Assembly: GCF_016583575.1 (NCBI RefSeq)
Contig: NZ_NRRG01000027.1
Location: 1 to 64,000 of the forward strand
DNA from: Thiocystis violacea
Lineage (GTDB): Bacteria; Pseudomonadota; Gammaproteobacteria; Chromatiales; Chromatiaceae
Reading direction: 5' to 3'
DNA length: 64,000 bases
The position numbers and the translations under genes were made by a program. The notes under the pieces were generated by a model. That model saw only the letters and a program-made list of their open reading frames with translations, was not told the DNA's origin and ran no database searches. Position 1 is the first letter of the stretch, and each line of letters opens with the position of its first letter. This document shows, piece after piece, positions 35,363 through 44,286 of the stretch.

Positions 35363-36310
35363 TCAGGTGTAGAAGTAGCGCACCACATGGAAGAACAGGG
35401 GGGCGGCGAAGCACAGCGAGTCGATCCGATCCAACACTCCGCCGTGGCCTTCGATCAGGGTTCCGAAATCCTTGACGCCCAGGTCGCGCTTGATGGCCGA
35501 CAGGCAGACCCCGCCGGCAAAGCCCGCGAGATTGATGAGCAGGGCGATGGCCGCCGCCGCCCAGGGACTGAAGGGCGTCGCCCACCAGAGCAGGGCGCCG
35601 ATCAGGGTCGCCGTGCCGATCCCGCCCAGGGTGCCTTCCCAGGTCTTGTTCGGACTCACCTTGGGCAGGATGCGGCGCCGGCCGAGCGTCTTGCCGAAAA
35701 CGTACTGAAGCACGTCGCTCAACTGCACCACGATCACCAGATAGAGCAGCAGCTTGGCGCCCTCGCCGTCGTAGCCGGGGATCTGGAGCATCAGCAGGGC
35801 CGGGGCGTGACTCACGCAATAGACGGCGATCATCAGGCCCCATTGAATCTTGGCCGTTCGCGCCAGGAAATCCTCCGTGTCTCCGGCCAGGGCGCTGCGT
35901 ACCGGCACGAAGAGAAAGGCATAGACCGGGATGAAGATGGCGAAGAGTCCGTACCATTCCCGGTAGACCAGGATGTATTGAATTGGCACGAAGACGAAGA
36001 AGGCCCAGAACAGGGTCCGATGATCCGCCCGCCGGGTCGGGGTCAGGGTAATGAACTCCCGCAGGGCGATGAAGGAGAGCAGCCCGAACAGGATCACCGA
36101 GCCGACGCCGCCGGTCGCCAGGGCGGCGGCGAAGGCGGCGGTCATGACCCACCAGGAGCGCACGCGGGCCTTGAGGTTGACGACCACCGCGCGCCCCGCG
36201 TCGCTGGTCACCCGTCGATCCAGGACCAGCCCGACGGTGGTGCCGAGCGCCAGCAGCCCGACGACCCCGCCCAGAAGCATCAGAATCTCTCGGTCCCACA
36301 GCGGATTCAT
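35363..36310 (-). CDS. cdsA: Phosphatidate cytidylyltransferase (CdsA family)
   Basis: 315 residues, an integral membrane protein with about eight helices. Near the C-terminus it carries the complete CdsA signature in SAIKRDLGVKDFGTLIEGHG and GVLDRIDS. The reaction makes CDP-diacylglycerol from phosphatidate and CTP. The ATG at 36310 overlaps the stop of the acyltransferase gene by one base (TGATG). The set CDP-alcohol phosphotransferase, PlsC-like acyltransferase and CdsA in one overlapping operon resembles the E. coli ynb genes rather than the housekeeping cdsA locus. This copy may therefore serve a special lipid or glycolipid rather than bulk phospholipid synthesis. Confidence 0.88.
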   Translation of the reverse strand: MNPLWDREILMLLGGVVGLLALGTTVGLVLDRRVTSDAGRAVVVNLKARVRSWWVMTAAFAAALATGGVGSVILFGLLSFIALREFITLTPTRRADHRTLFWAFFVFVPIQYILVYREWYGLFAIFIPVYAFLFVPVRSALAGDTEDFLARTAKIQWGLMIAVYCVSHAPALLMLQIPGYDGEGAKLLLYLVIVVQLSDVLQYVFGKTLGRRRILPKVSPNKTWEGTLGGIGTATLIGALLWWATPFSPWAAAAIALLINLAGFAGGVCLSAIKRDLGVKDFGTLIEGHGGVLDRIDSLCFAAPLFFHVVRYFYT

Positions 36311-36927
36311 CACCGATTCCTCAAGTCGATCAGGGCCGCCCGCGCGCGTTGCAGGAAGGCTTGGCGGGTCTCGTCCGTCCCGAGACGAATCGGCGCGCCA
36401 AAGGTCACGCGGCCGATCAGTGGCACCGGCAGGAACTCGCCCTTGGGCAGGATGCGGCTCAGGTTCTCCAGGAACACCGGAACCAGCGCCGCCTCGGGTC
36501 GCTCCCTGGCGACATGGTAGAGCCCGGAACGCAGCTCGCCGATCGCCGCCCCATCGCCGCGCGTGCCCTCCGGGAAGAGGATCAGCGAATCCCCCTGGTC
36601 CAGCGCCTCGATCAGTCGACGCAGCGCCTCGCGCTTGCCGCAACCGTCGGAGCGGTCCACCGGCAGGGCGCGCAGGACACGCAGGGCCAGCCAGCGCCGG
36701 AGCCCAGGGCGGTCCCAATAGTCGCTCGCCGCCACCGGCCGGGTCCGGGCGCGCAATGTCGCCGGCAGGGAGGCCCAGATCACCAGGGTGTCCAGATGGC
36801 TCGAATGATTGGCGAAATAGACCCGTGGCGACGTGCTCGGGGCCTCGTCCGGCCAGCGCGCGCGTACCCCGGTGACCAATCGTGTCAGGGCCGTCAGAGC
36901 GCCGGCGGCCAGTGTTTCGAGGCTCAT
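36310..36927 (-). CDS. plsC: 1-acyl-sn-glycerol-3-phosphate acyltransferase-like protein (PlsC family)
   Basis: 205 residues. It has the catalytic HX4D motif (NHSSHLD, His41 and Asp46) and the substrate-binding FPEGTRGDG motif of glycerolipid acyltransferases, but is shorter than the usual ~240-residue PlsC. The ATG at 36927 overlaps the preceding CDP-alcohol phosphotransferase gene by four bases, and its stop overlaps the cdsA start. It probably transfers an acyl chain to lysophosphatidate or a related lyso-lipid at the inner membrane. Alternative acceptors are possible given the atypical operon. Confidence 0.85.
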   Translation of the reverse strand: MSLETLAAGALTALTRLVTGVRARWPDEAPSTSPRVYFANHSSHLDTLVIWASLPATLRARTRPVAASDYWDRPGLRRWLALRVLRALPVDRSDGCGKREALRRLIEALDQGDSLILFPEGTRGDGAAIGELRSGLYHVARERPEAALVPVFLENLSRILPKGEFLPVPLIGRVTFGAPIRLGTDETRQAFLQRARAALIDLRNR

Positions 36928-37577
36928 CGTGCCTCCATCGCATGCCGGAGGGCGCGGGTGCGGCGCATGGCCGTGATCAGCGTCCCCAAGGCCACCAGTG
37001 CCAGCGTGACCAGCAGCACCGGGCCGTCCAACCCGGCCGGGACCGCCAGCGCGGCCAGGATCAGCCCCGCCGTCATGGTCGCCATACGATGCGGTTTGGC
37101 CATGGGGCCTTGGAAATCCTGGGGCAGCCCGGCCGCGCCACCGAGCGCGCGGATATAGGCCGTCAACAGCGCCAGAACCGCCGCGATCCAGGCCAGCTCA
37201 GGCCCCCAGGCCAGGCCGGTCGCATAGCCGGCGGGTACGATCAGCAGCGGATCGGCGAGGCGGTCCGGCAGTTCGTTGAAGAGTTCACCGGACTTGGAGC
37301 CAAGACCGCCCTCGACCGCTACCAGGCCGTCCAGCAGATTGCACAGCAGCCGTAACTGGATGCCGACCGCCGCCAGCAGCAAGAGCGTCGAGCGCGCGCC
37401 GTCCGAGACCGTCGGCACCGCCAGCATGGCCATGGCGCCGATGGCGGCGAAAACGAGGCTCGCCAGCGAGATCGCATTAGGGGAGACCCGGTGCCTGGCC
37501 AGCCACTGGGCCAGCCAGCGCGCCCAGGGCGTGGTCCGACTCTTCAGTGGGCGGCGGGTGGGGCGTGATTCCGGCAT
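36924..37577 (-). CDS. CDP-alcohol phosphatidyltransferase with variant active-site motif
   Basis: About 217 residues from MPESRPTRRP (the frame extends to 37718; neither start has a strong ribosome binding site). Six membrane helices surround the CDP-OH-P motif. The canonical form is DG-x2-AR-x8-G-x3-D-x3-D. Here it reads DGLVAVEGGLGSKSG then ELFNELPD, so the Arg is Val and the third Asp is Asn; the first and last Asp remain. A motif of the type NE-x2-D occurs in YnbA-like relatives, so this may be a conserved subgroup rather than a dead enzyme. It likely joins CDP-diacylglycerol made by the neighbouring CdsA to an unknown alcohol. Confidence 0.8.
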   Translation of the reverse strand: MPESRPTRRPLKSRTTPWARWLAQWLARHRVSPNAISLASLVFAAIGAMAMLAVPTVSDGARSTLLLLAAVGIQLRLLCNLLDGLVAVEGGLGSKSGELFNELPDRLADPLLIVPAGYATGLAWGPELAWIAAVLALLTAYIRALGGAAGLPQDFQGPMAKPHRMATMTAGLILAALAVPAGLDGPVLLVTLALVALGTLITAMRRTRALRHAMEAR

Positions 37578-37761
37578 GGTGGCGGTTGGAACGGCTGTTG
37601 GGGGTGAGCGAGAGCATGCGCGAGAATCGAGACGCTCGGCAAGCGGGGTTACGGGGTGCTTGGGGCGCGGACGAAGGTGCTTTCCAGGAAACCTCGTACC
37701 CGCGATCCGCTCCGTCATAGACAGGAGCTTTCGATCGGGTGCGGACGTTCCCGGAAACCGC

Positions 37762-38223
37762 CTAACGGTAGAAGAGGGAGACGATCGTGAAGCCCGCGTC
37801 GGTCGCGCCCTGGCCCGCGTAATGGACCGAGGCGGTACGGTATTTCGGCCATTCCCAGCCGTGGATCGACTGTTTCGGGTCGCTCGAATGCGGAGGACCG
37901 ATCACCCGCGTCACGGCTGGCAGGATCCACTGAGTTTGATCCGGTCCCGGGATGCGGAGCAGGATCGAGGCCACGCGGGGGCTGTTCGGATGCGTCTCGA
38001 CACTGATCTCGATAGCGCGATAGCGGCCCAGAAAATAGCCGCAATCGGCGTTGACGGGCTCCGCCGGCCGAAGATACGCCAATTCGGGGATAGGCTGATC
38101 CTGGCGGATCTCCCGCAGAACCTTCTCGACATCGGCGGCGAGATCCGCCGCGACGACGCGGCTTGTCAGCAGGATCAGGGCGATCATCGAGATGAAATCA
38201 TGGGCCATCGCTCGCTGGCGCAT
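37762..38223 (-). CDS. Secreted protein of unknown function
   Basis: About 153 residues from MRQRAMAHDFISMIALILLT, which has a GGGAG ribosome binding site seven bases upstream; an alternative ATG at 38241 overlaps the exonuclease stop but has no such site. The N-terminus is a signal peptide ending near VVAAD. The mature part has two Cys-poor beta-rich segments (IEISVETHPNSPRVASILLR, ATDAGFTIVSLFYR) and no recognised domain. It lies immediately downstream of the DnaQ-like gene. A copy of the dispersed GGAAACCGCCTAA motif overlaps its stop codon. Confidence 0.65.
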   Translation of the reverse strand: MRQRAMAHDFISMIALILLTSRVVAADLAADVEKVLREIRQDQPIPELAYLRPAEPVNADCGYFLGRYRAIEISVETHPNSPRVASILLRIPGPDQTQWILPAVTRVIGPPHSSDPKQSIHGWEWPKYRTASVHYAGQGATDAGFTIVSLFYR

Positions 38224-38237
38224 GCTGGGTCTCCCAA

Positions 38238-38882
38238 TCATTGGGTTGCGCGCGAACCGATACGCTCGCCCTGGACGCACCCATGCCGCGTCACGCAACC
38301 TTGAAGCTGGCCTTTGGGGGTCTTCTGGATCCGGCCAAGCAGAGCGTGCGAGACCGACGCGAGACGGAAGCGCCGTATCAACTCCCGTTCCAGATAGAGC
38401 GTCAGGTGAGCGGCCATCTCGGCGTCGGCCAGCGCGCGGTGAGCGCGCGCGGCGGCCGGCAGACCGGCGAACTGGATCAGGGCGCCGAGCTTATAGCTGG
38501 GTGCCTGGGGCAGAACCCGGCGGGCCACCAGCATCGAGCAGACGAACGCCTGGTTCCGCTCGCGGCCGATTCGCCCTAACTCCGCCCCCCAGAACTTACG
38601 GTCGAAGGCCGCGTTGTGGGCCACCAGGGGCGCGGAGCCTACGAAGTCCGCGACCTCGGCCATCACCTGCTCGGCGGGCGGTGCCTGACGCACCATCGCG
38701 GTCGTGATTCCGGTTAGTTGCGTGATGAATGGCGGAATCCGCAGACCCGCGTTCATCATGCTCTGGTAACGATCGACGATCTGGCCGTCGCGGACCAGGA
38801 CGGCCGCGATCTCGGTGGCGCGATCTCCGTCGGTCGGCGAAAGTCCGGTGGTCTCGAAATCGATCACGGCGATGGTATCCAC
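38238..38882 (-). CDS. DnaQ-like DEDDh 3'-5' exonuclease
   Basis: 214 residues with the four exonuclease motifs: VIDFETTGLSP (Exo I, Asp and Glu), LVAHNAAFDRKF (Exo II, Asp), and HRALADAEMAA (Exo III, His and Asp). The fold is that of DNA polymerase III epsilon and related stand-alone proofreading or RNA-processing exonucleases. It lacks the clamp-binding and polymerase-binding tails of DnaQ, so it is probably an auxiliary exonuclease. The C-terminal ~40 residues (GQLQGCVTRHGCVQG) are not conserved-looking. It starts at the ATG at 38882 and is followed by the secreted protein gene. Confidence 0.82.
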   Translation of the reverse strand: MDTIAVIDFETTGLSPTDGDRATEIAAVLVRDGQIVDRYQSMMNAGLRIPPFITQLTGITTAMVRQAPPAEQVMAEVADFVGSAPLVAHNAAFDRKFWGAELGRIGRERNQAFVCSMLVARRVLPQAPSYKLGALIQFAGLPAAARAHRALADAEMAAHLTLYLERELIRRFRLASVSHALLGRIQKTPKGQLQGCVTRHGCVQGERIGSRATQ

Positions 38883-39547
38883 GGATTTATTCGCTCAGTC
38901 TGTTGTGTGGAAATGGGACGGGCGTGCGGTCCGCGGTAGGGGCGGCGACTGTCCGGCTCGGTGGATATTAGCAATGCTTGATGCGATCGCCCTGAGTGAT
39001 TCGTACCGGCCATCATCCGAGGTGGGGTGAACGGCAGTGAACCCCAACTTCCCCGTTACGCCCATTGACCCATTCTTGCCTCGGCGTATCGGCAAAAATC
39101 ATTGCCGTTCACGGATTGAATCTCGGGGCACAGGCATTGATGCGGTTAACCTAAAAAGAGCTGTCAGCTTCCAGCCGCCAGCCGCCAGCTATTGGGAATC
39201 AGCCACTTGGCCATTGACCGAGACCGGCCGAGGCTCACCCATTGGTTGAAGCCCGCAAGAAGCGAAAACCACGGCCATACAACGGCTGGAGGCTGACGGC
39301 TTTTTCTAGGGTTGACCAATCGTCAGGAAATCACCGAAGCATCCTCGGATGTCCGGCAGGCTCTCAGGCTCTCCCCGAGGTTGACGAGATAGCCTTCGGG
39401 CGTGGGATGATCCTGTCTTAATCCGCGAGCCCGGCTTGCGCAGGCAACACCATCCGGCCCCGAGCGCCAATGAAAATCCGCGTCCGACTGCATAGAACCA
39501 CCGGCCTAGAACCGACGCCGAACGCCTTCGAGCGGGAAGCCGGACCC
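38883..39547. other. Long non-coding stretch with an inverted-repeat element
   Basis: About 660 bases with only weak short frames. The one clear structure is the inverted-repeat element at 39153-39307. A GGAAATCACCGAAG sequence at about 39331 partly matches the motif dispersed elsewhere in the window. Confidence 0.4.
39153..39307. repeat. MITE-like element with 25-base terminal inverted repeats
   Basis: AAAAAGAGCTGTCAGCTTCC (start of the left repeat, 39153-39177) is inverted at 39283-39307 (CGGCTGGAGGCTGACGGCTT and on), with three mismatches over about 25 bases. The 105-base interior has no gene. Small size and terminal repeats suggest a miniature inverted-repeat element; alternatively the arms form a very long-looped terminator (the right arm ends in TTTTTCT). 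Confidence 0.4.
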
Positions 39548-40177
39548 ATGCCTACCGATCCCGCAGCCATGGATCGGGATTCGCCGACCTCCGACACCCT
39601 GTCCGCGTCCCAGGTGGCCGTCTCCCCGACGCCACCTTCGCCGTCCGCCGAGCCTTGGGCGCGGCATCGCTCCGGCGTCGGGATGGGGCTGATCGCGATC
39701 CTTGTGGCCGGCGGCGGATGGCTCTTGTGGCCGAGATCCGAGCCCGCTCCAGTGGCGCGTTCGCCGGACGCCTTGGCTTTCACGGGTCGTGCCGCCGTTC
39801 CGCCCGCGGCATCGGTTCCAGTCGCGGGCGACACGGCCGGTTCCTCGATCGCGGATCCGCCATCGCTAACCTGTGGCGAGCGGAAACCTGACGCGACCCT
39901 GGATGGACGGCCTCGGGACGCGCTGGTGGAGGAGTTGGAACGATGCCGGGCCGGGCAGGCTCGATCGTCGGCATCCTTCCCCGAGGGAGCGCCGGCACGA
40001 GTCGCCGATAAGAGTGCCGATCGGCCGAAACCGGCCAAGCGCGCCGTATCGGCCAAAAAGAAGGCGGTGAGAGCCAAGCGGAGTAAGGCAAAGCCCAAGG
40101 CGGCCAGGCAGACCCGGAAAGCCGCTTCGATCCCGTTCTGGGCGGGTCGGCAGGGCGGGGTTTTCCTGGCGGATTGA
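39548..40177 (+). CDS. Hypothetical single-pass membrane protein with lysine-rich tail
   Basis: About 209 residues from MPTDPAAMDRD (the frame begins at 39470; the internal start is a guess). One membrane helix (GVGMGLIAILVAGGGWLLW) is followed by a Pro/Ala-rich stretch, a short charged helix with two cysteines (SLTCGERK, ELERCRAGQ) and a strongly basic tail (AKKKAVRAKRSKAKPKAARQ). The basic tail resembles nucleic-acid-binding low-complexity regions. No domain was recognised. Codon use fits the high-GC background, so it is probably a native gene of unknown role. Confidence 0.5.
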   Translation: MPTDPAAMDRDSPTSDTLSASQVAVSPTPPSPSAEPWARHRSGVGMGLIAILVAGGGWLLWPRSEPAPVARSPDALAFTGRAAVPPAASVPVAGDTAGSSIADPPSLTCGERKPDATLDGRPRDALVEELERCRAGQARSSASFPEGAPARVADKSADRPKPAKRAVSAKKKAVRAKRSKAKPKAARQTRKAASIPFWAGRQGGVFLAD

Positions 40178-40292
40178 GCCGGTCCCCATCGGCGAATCGC
40201 CGTGGGGCATCCGGGAGACGACCATCCGATGCGGTTTCAGTGCCCGGGAAGGTCTTGGCGCCAAAACCCCGTGATTTCGGCGCCAAGTTCCG

Positions 40293-40410
40293 ATCAGAGC
40301 GTCCTGGCCTGTTCGGCCAGATAGATCTAGGTATCGATCACGGTATCCGGATTGAGCGAGATGCTGCTGATGCCTTCCTTAAGCAGCCAGTCGGCGAAGT
40401 CCTTTGTAAT
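40293..40410 (-). pseudogene. Decayed fragment of the ppsA 3' end
   Basis: These 118 bases match the last ~38 codons of ppsA at 48996-49113 base for base over most of their length (for example GATTGAGCGAGATGCTGCTG and GCAGCCAGTCGGCGAAGTCC), including the stop codon. In frame, a Trp codon has become TAG (Trp to stop near 40331). No similarity continues on either side. The fragment and the true ppsA end bracket the accessory genes at 40.4-48.9 kb. Confidence 0.8.
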
Positions 40411-40413
40411 CAG

Positions 40414-41463
40414 TCATAGCAGCTCGTACCAAACCCCACGGCCACTACCGTGTTGATTCAGCGTGCCGCGTTCCACCAGGACGCGGAAGTGCTGCTTGAG
40501 CGTGTTGCGGCTGGCACCGGTCAGCTTGATGGCCTCGCCCATGGTGATGCGGCCGTGTTCGCGGGCGAATTCAACGATCTCTAGCTGCAATTCAGGCATG
40601 GCCGCCAGCACGATCTTCTCGCGCTCGACCTTCTTCTCCAGCCGCCGTACCTGCTCGGACAGGGAGCGCAGGAAGAACTCCAGCCACGGCTGCCAGTTCG
40701 GCGAATCCATGCGGATCGTGCCCTGGGTCTGGCGCAGTGCCAGGTAGTAGGCTTCCTTGCTCTGCTCGATCACGCTTTCCAGGGAACTGTACGGCACATA
40801 GGCATAGCCGGCTTGCAGCAGCAGGAGTGTGGTCAGCACCCGTGAGAGCCGACCGTTACCGTCCTGAAAGGGATGAATCTCCAGAAACACGACGACACAG
40901 ATGGCGATGACCAGTAACGGATGCAGTCGGGCGGTTTCACGCACCTGATTCACCCAGGCCACCAGCTCTGCCATGAGGCGGAGCGTATCGAAGGGCGATG
41001 CGGTCTGGAACACGATACCGAGTTGCGTCCCGGTTTCATCGAAGGCGGCGACGCTGTTGGAGTGGGTCTTGTAGTGGCCGCGATGCCGGGCGTCTTTCTC
41101 GCTGTGGCGCAGCAGGATCTGGTGCAACTGCTTGATGTGGTTCTCGGTGAACGGGATGTCCTGCCACGATGAGAAGACCAGATCCATCAGCTCGGCGTAA
41201 CCGGCGACCTCCTGCTCGTCGCGGGTGGCGAATGACTGGATCTCCAGATGCGACAGCAGCCGTTCCACTTCCCGATCGGATAGCTTGCTGCCCTCGATTC
41301 GGGTCGAGGAACCGATGCTCTCGATGGTAGCCACCCGCCGCAGGGCCAACAGACGGTCAGGCGCGAGCGTACCCAGGGCACGCCAGGCACCTTTGAACTC
41401 GTCGATCCGGGCGATGAGATTCAGGATCTCGGGGGTGATCTGGAGGGTGTCGGTTTTTAGCAT
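40414..41463 (-). CDS. Fic family protein (AMPylase-type) with winged helix-turn-helix
   Basis: 349 residues. The catalytic Fic motif HPFQDGNGRLSR (His197 to Arg208) is intact. An inhibitory helix motif SSTRIEG (residues 52-58) in the N-terminal domain is of class II type, in which the Glu blocks productive ATP binding until relieved. The C-terminus (ITMGEAIKLTGASRNTLKQHF, about 300-325) is a winged helix-turn-helix. Fic proteins of this layout transfer AMP to a target protein, often themselves or a topoisomerase or regulator. It is the first gene inside the island, next to the ppsA fragment, and is transcribed in the same direction as the helicase operon, about 100 bases downstream of it. 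Confidence 0.88.
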   Translation of the reverse strand: MLKTDTLQITPEILNLIARIDEFKGAWRALGTLAPDRLLALRRVATIESIGSSTRIEGSKLSDREVERLLSHLEIQSFATRDEQEVAGYAELMDLVFSSWQDIPFTENHIKQLHQILLRHSEKDARHRGHYKTHSNSVAAFDETGTQLGIVFQTASPFDTLRLMAELVAWVNQVRETARLHPLLVIAICVVVFLEIHPFQDGNGRLSRVLTTLLLLQAGYAYVPYSSLESVIEQSKEAYYLALRQTQGTIRMDSPNWQPWLEFFLRSLSEQVRRLEKKVEREKIVLAAMPELQLEIVEFAREHGRITMGEAIKLTGASRNTLKQHFRVLVERGTLNQHGSGRGVWYELL

Positions 41464-41565
41464 GAACCAATACTACACCCATTTATGCCCATTTTTGGCT
41501 ACCGCTACCTTGGCGCAGGAGCGCGGACAGGATGACTAGGGATCATCCGTAACAATCGTCGAGCC

Positions 41566-44286
41566 TCAAGGATTGAATCTTGGAGCGCAGTCATTGAGTT
41601 CGTTGAGGCGGTCCTTCGCCACGCGATCCCAAGCGTTAGCGGGTAGCAGTGAGCCGAAGAGGCTAGCGTCGAAGGCGTGCTGTCGGCGCATCACACGCTC
41701 CCACTGAAAGGCGTCGTAGGTTCCTTCGAAGACAAGTTGACGTACCTCGATGAACGGCGGCTCTCCTTGTTTTCCATCCTCAATCCACTTCCGCGCGAGC
41801 CGCTCCCAGTGGCTGCCCTTCCGATCCACACGACCAATCTGCTGTTCGAGGACGGCGGGGTTCCATTCTGCGTGGAACTGCACGACCACGCGACAGGACT
41901 CGTGAAGGTTGAGTCCCTCGCGCCCGACCTGGCTCTGCGCGATGAGCACCCACGGCGAACCGCCGGAACGGTTGAACGCGGCTTGGAGGTAGCGCCGGGT
42001 CTGCCATCGTGTGTCCCCCTGAAGAAGGCGCGCGTGAAAGCTTTGGCGACTGTCGTCGTCCTCGAGAAGTGCCCTCAGTGACTCCTGACGGAGCACGGCC
42101 TGCTTCTTGTCGATCTCCTCATTGCCTAGCTCGCCAAGCAGCGGAAGCAGGCGCTCTTCGACGAACTCGGCGGCGAGCGTCTTGAAACGCTCGTCGGTAA
42201 CCTTCTTGTCGGATACCGATGTCTTGGCGAGGAAGTCGTCGAGCACGAACGAAACCAGGTGGTCTTCGAGCACACCCTTGAGCGCGGGGTCATCCAAAGC
42301 ACCGCCGAGGAGCAACGGGTCTTTGCTCCACGCGACGACCTGCTTCTTTGCGCGCAAACGTACCCTGTCCCGCAGGCGTTCGTAAGCCTTGTGGCTCTCG
42401 TCGAGTGCGTCAAGCATCTCTTTGTTGCTGCCTGCGGAAAGACGGCCTTTGAGCACACCTTCCGCGCGCAGGCGATAGAGCTGGCGCAACGCGATTTCGC
42501 TCAGTGCATTGTCGGCGTGAATGGCGTACGCGATCGGCCGACCCGCATCGGCGGCACACAGCGCATGGCGCACGTTGAGCACGTCGCGCAGGAGTCGAAG
42601 CGGGCGCAGGAAGACGCCAAAAACCAGTACCTTCTCGCGCTTCAGCGTCCAGCTCTCGATCTCCTTCACGGCAGCAAGAATGCGCGGATGCTCATCCTCG
42701 TGGAGGCCGGAACGCATGGACTTCTGAATCCTGGCCCGCCAGTATTCAGTGCGTTGCAATTTGCCTCGTGCGACAACTTCGCAATCCTCAGGCGGTACGA
42801 TTCGCACGTCAGTGTCGAAGATGTCGGCACTCAGGTGACCAGATGCAAGTCGCACGTACATATCCCTGATCAGGTGCTTCAGCCGCTTCTGCTTTTTCTC
42901 ATCGGAACTGTTACCTGATAGCTGAATCGCCGACTCAAACACATCCCTGTTCAAGCCCCGTGCGCTCTGGCTCATGCACTCGGCCGCAAAGAGCACATCG
43001 AGCCAGGGCGAATTTTGGCCGACCGTTTCCGTCCATCCAATCTGTACGCGCTGAAGGTGTCGATGTGGATGCGCCCGTCCCTCAAGCAGCCCTGTGCCCT
43101 CGTGGAAGTTGGTGACCAGCGGATCCTCGTCACGCCGACGCCGCGTCACGTATGGAGCCAGCGTCTTGGTGAAGGCCCTCGCGGCGGCGCACAGCTCGTC
43201 GAGACGGTTCCCTTCATCGGGGGCAACGGCGGCGCGCGATGCGGCGTCATGCAGGCGCTTCACTACTTGTCGTCCTCGCTCCTGGTCGATCCCGCAGCGC
43301 GCACGGCGAAGCAGGTCGAGCCACTGCGATAGATCAAGTTCCATCGGCGTCGCCGTGAGGCACAGCCGGCGCCCATGCTCGGGCTGCTTCAAGAGCGCAT
43401 CGACCAAGTGAGCGAGCACCGTGCCCGATATCGCGCCCCGTGCCGTGTCCTCGATCTCCACCTCGCCCCGGCTCTTGTGGGCCTCGTCGATGACGAGCAG
43501 ATCGAACTCGCCGAGCCACAGGCCCAGCAGCTCCTCGGTTAGCGGACGTCCGTCGCCGCCGTTGCCGAATTGCGCGAGGAGCGCGTAGTTGTCCTGGCTC
43601 GCGATGCTGAGCGGAGGCAGCGCCTCGATCCGCTTGCGCAGGTCATCACGTCCATCAAGGCGCCGGGCAACCTCAGTCGCGACTTGCGCCATTCCCGTCC
43701 AGCCCCACGACGATTCAGGCGCGTTCTCGATCTCGCGATGGAGCTTACCAACCCGCGTCCGCCCGTCTTTGCGCTCGGAGTCGGACGCGAAATTCAGCTT
43801 CACGAGTGCGGGAAGCGCTGCTCGCCACCAGTTGGAGTTTCTGCGGACCAGCGGTGCGCGAAATCCGTGAGAGATGAGCCACCATTCGGACTCGTCGGGA
43901 CGCGGGCTGCGTTCCTTCCACGAAGCCTCATTCAGCGACACTTCTCGCAGGAACTCCGTGAACGTCGTGAGTTCTTTCGGCGCCGGGCTGATTGCGCAGA
44001 GCTTCCGCGACTCCGCGATCCACTGGTGCATGAGCCCGTGCGGAACGACGACGGCCGCGCGACCGCCCGCTTTCAGGACGGCGTGAACCACAGCGCACGC
44101 GATGCGCGTCTTGCCGGTACCGACCTCATCCGCAATCACGACACCGCTCCGCGGCAGCCGCTCAGCCATCCATGTGAGCGACGCTCGCTGGCCCTCGTCG
44201 AGATGCTGATCCGCACGCGGCTTGGCTGCATCCTTCTTGACGAACTTGCGAAGCGCGGCGGCTGCACCTGCCCACGAGAAACTCAT
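41566..44286 (-). CDS. SNF2/DEAD-type superfamily 2 helicase
   Basis: 906 residues from MSFSWAG at 44286, whose ATG overlaps the preceding stop as ATGA. Helicase motifs are complete: Walker A DEVGTGKT (residues 53-60), the DEAH box LLVIDEAHKS (near 265), LTATPM (motif III), and in the second RecA-like lobe SQVGREGLNLHESCRVVVQF and EQQIGRVDRKG (motifs V and VI). The long insertion between lobes and the RapA/HepA-like ending are typical of large SNF2-like helicases found with phospholipase-D-type proteins in defence islands (DISARM DrmD, for example). No DISARM methyltransferase or DrmAB genes are here. It is the last gene of a four-gene operon. Confidence 0.88.
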   Translation of the reverse strand: MSFSWAGAAAALRKFVKKDAAKPRADQHLDEGQRASLTWMAERLPRSGVVIADEVGTGKTRIACAVVHAVLKAGGRAAVVVPHGLMHQWIAESRKLCAISPAPKELTTFTEFLREVSLNEASWKERSPRPDESEWWLISHGFRAPLVRRNSNWWRAALPALVKLNFASDSERKDGRTRVGKLHREIENAPESSWGWTGMAQVATEVARRLDGRDDLRKRIEALPPLSIASQDNYALLAQFGNGGDGRPLTEELLGLWLGEFDLLVIDEAHKSRGEVEIEDTARGAISGTVLAHLVDALLKQPEHGRRLCLTATPMELDLSQWLDLLRRARCGIDQERGRQVVKRLHDAASRAAVAPDEGNRLDELCAAARAFTKTLAPYVTRRRRDEDPLVTNFHEGTGLLEGRAHPHRHLQRVQIGWTETVGQNSPWLDVLFAAECMSQSARGLNRDVFESAIQLSGNSSDEKKQKRLKHLIRDMYVRLASGHLSADIFDTDVRIVPPEDCEVVARGKLQRTEYWRARIQKSMRSGLHEDEHPRILAAVKEIESWTLKREKVLVFGVFLRPLRLLRDVLNVRHALCAADAGRPIAYAIHADNALSEIALRQLYRLRAEGVLKGRLSAGSNKEMLDALDESHKAYERLRDRVRLRAKKQVVAWSKDPLLLGGALDDPALKGVLEDHLVSFVLDDFLAKTSVSDKKVTDERFKTLAAEFVEERLLPLLGELGNEEIDKKQAVLRQESLRALLEDDDSRQSFHARLLQGDTRWQTRRYLQAAFNRSGGSPWVLIAQSQVGREGLNLHESCRVVVQFHAEWNPAVLEQQIGRVDRKGSHWERLARKWIEDGKQGEPPFIEVRQLVFEGTYDAFQWERVMRRQHAFDASLFGSLLPANAWDRVAKDRLNELNDCAPRFNP

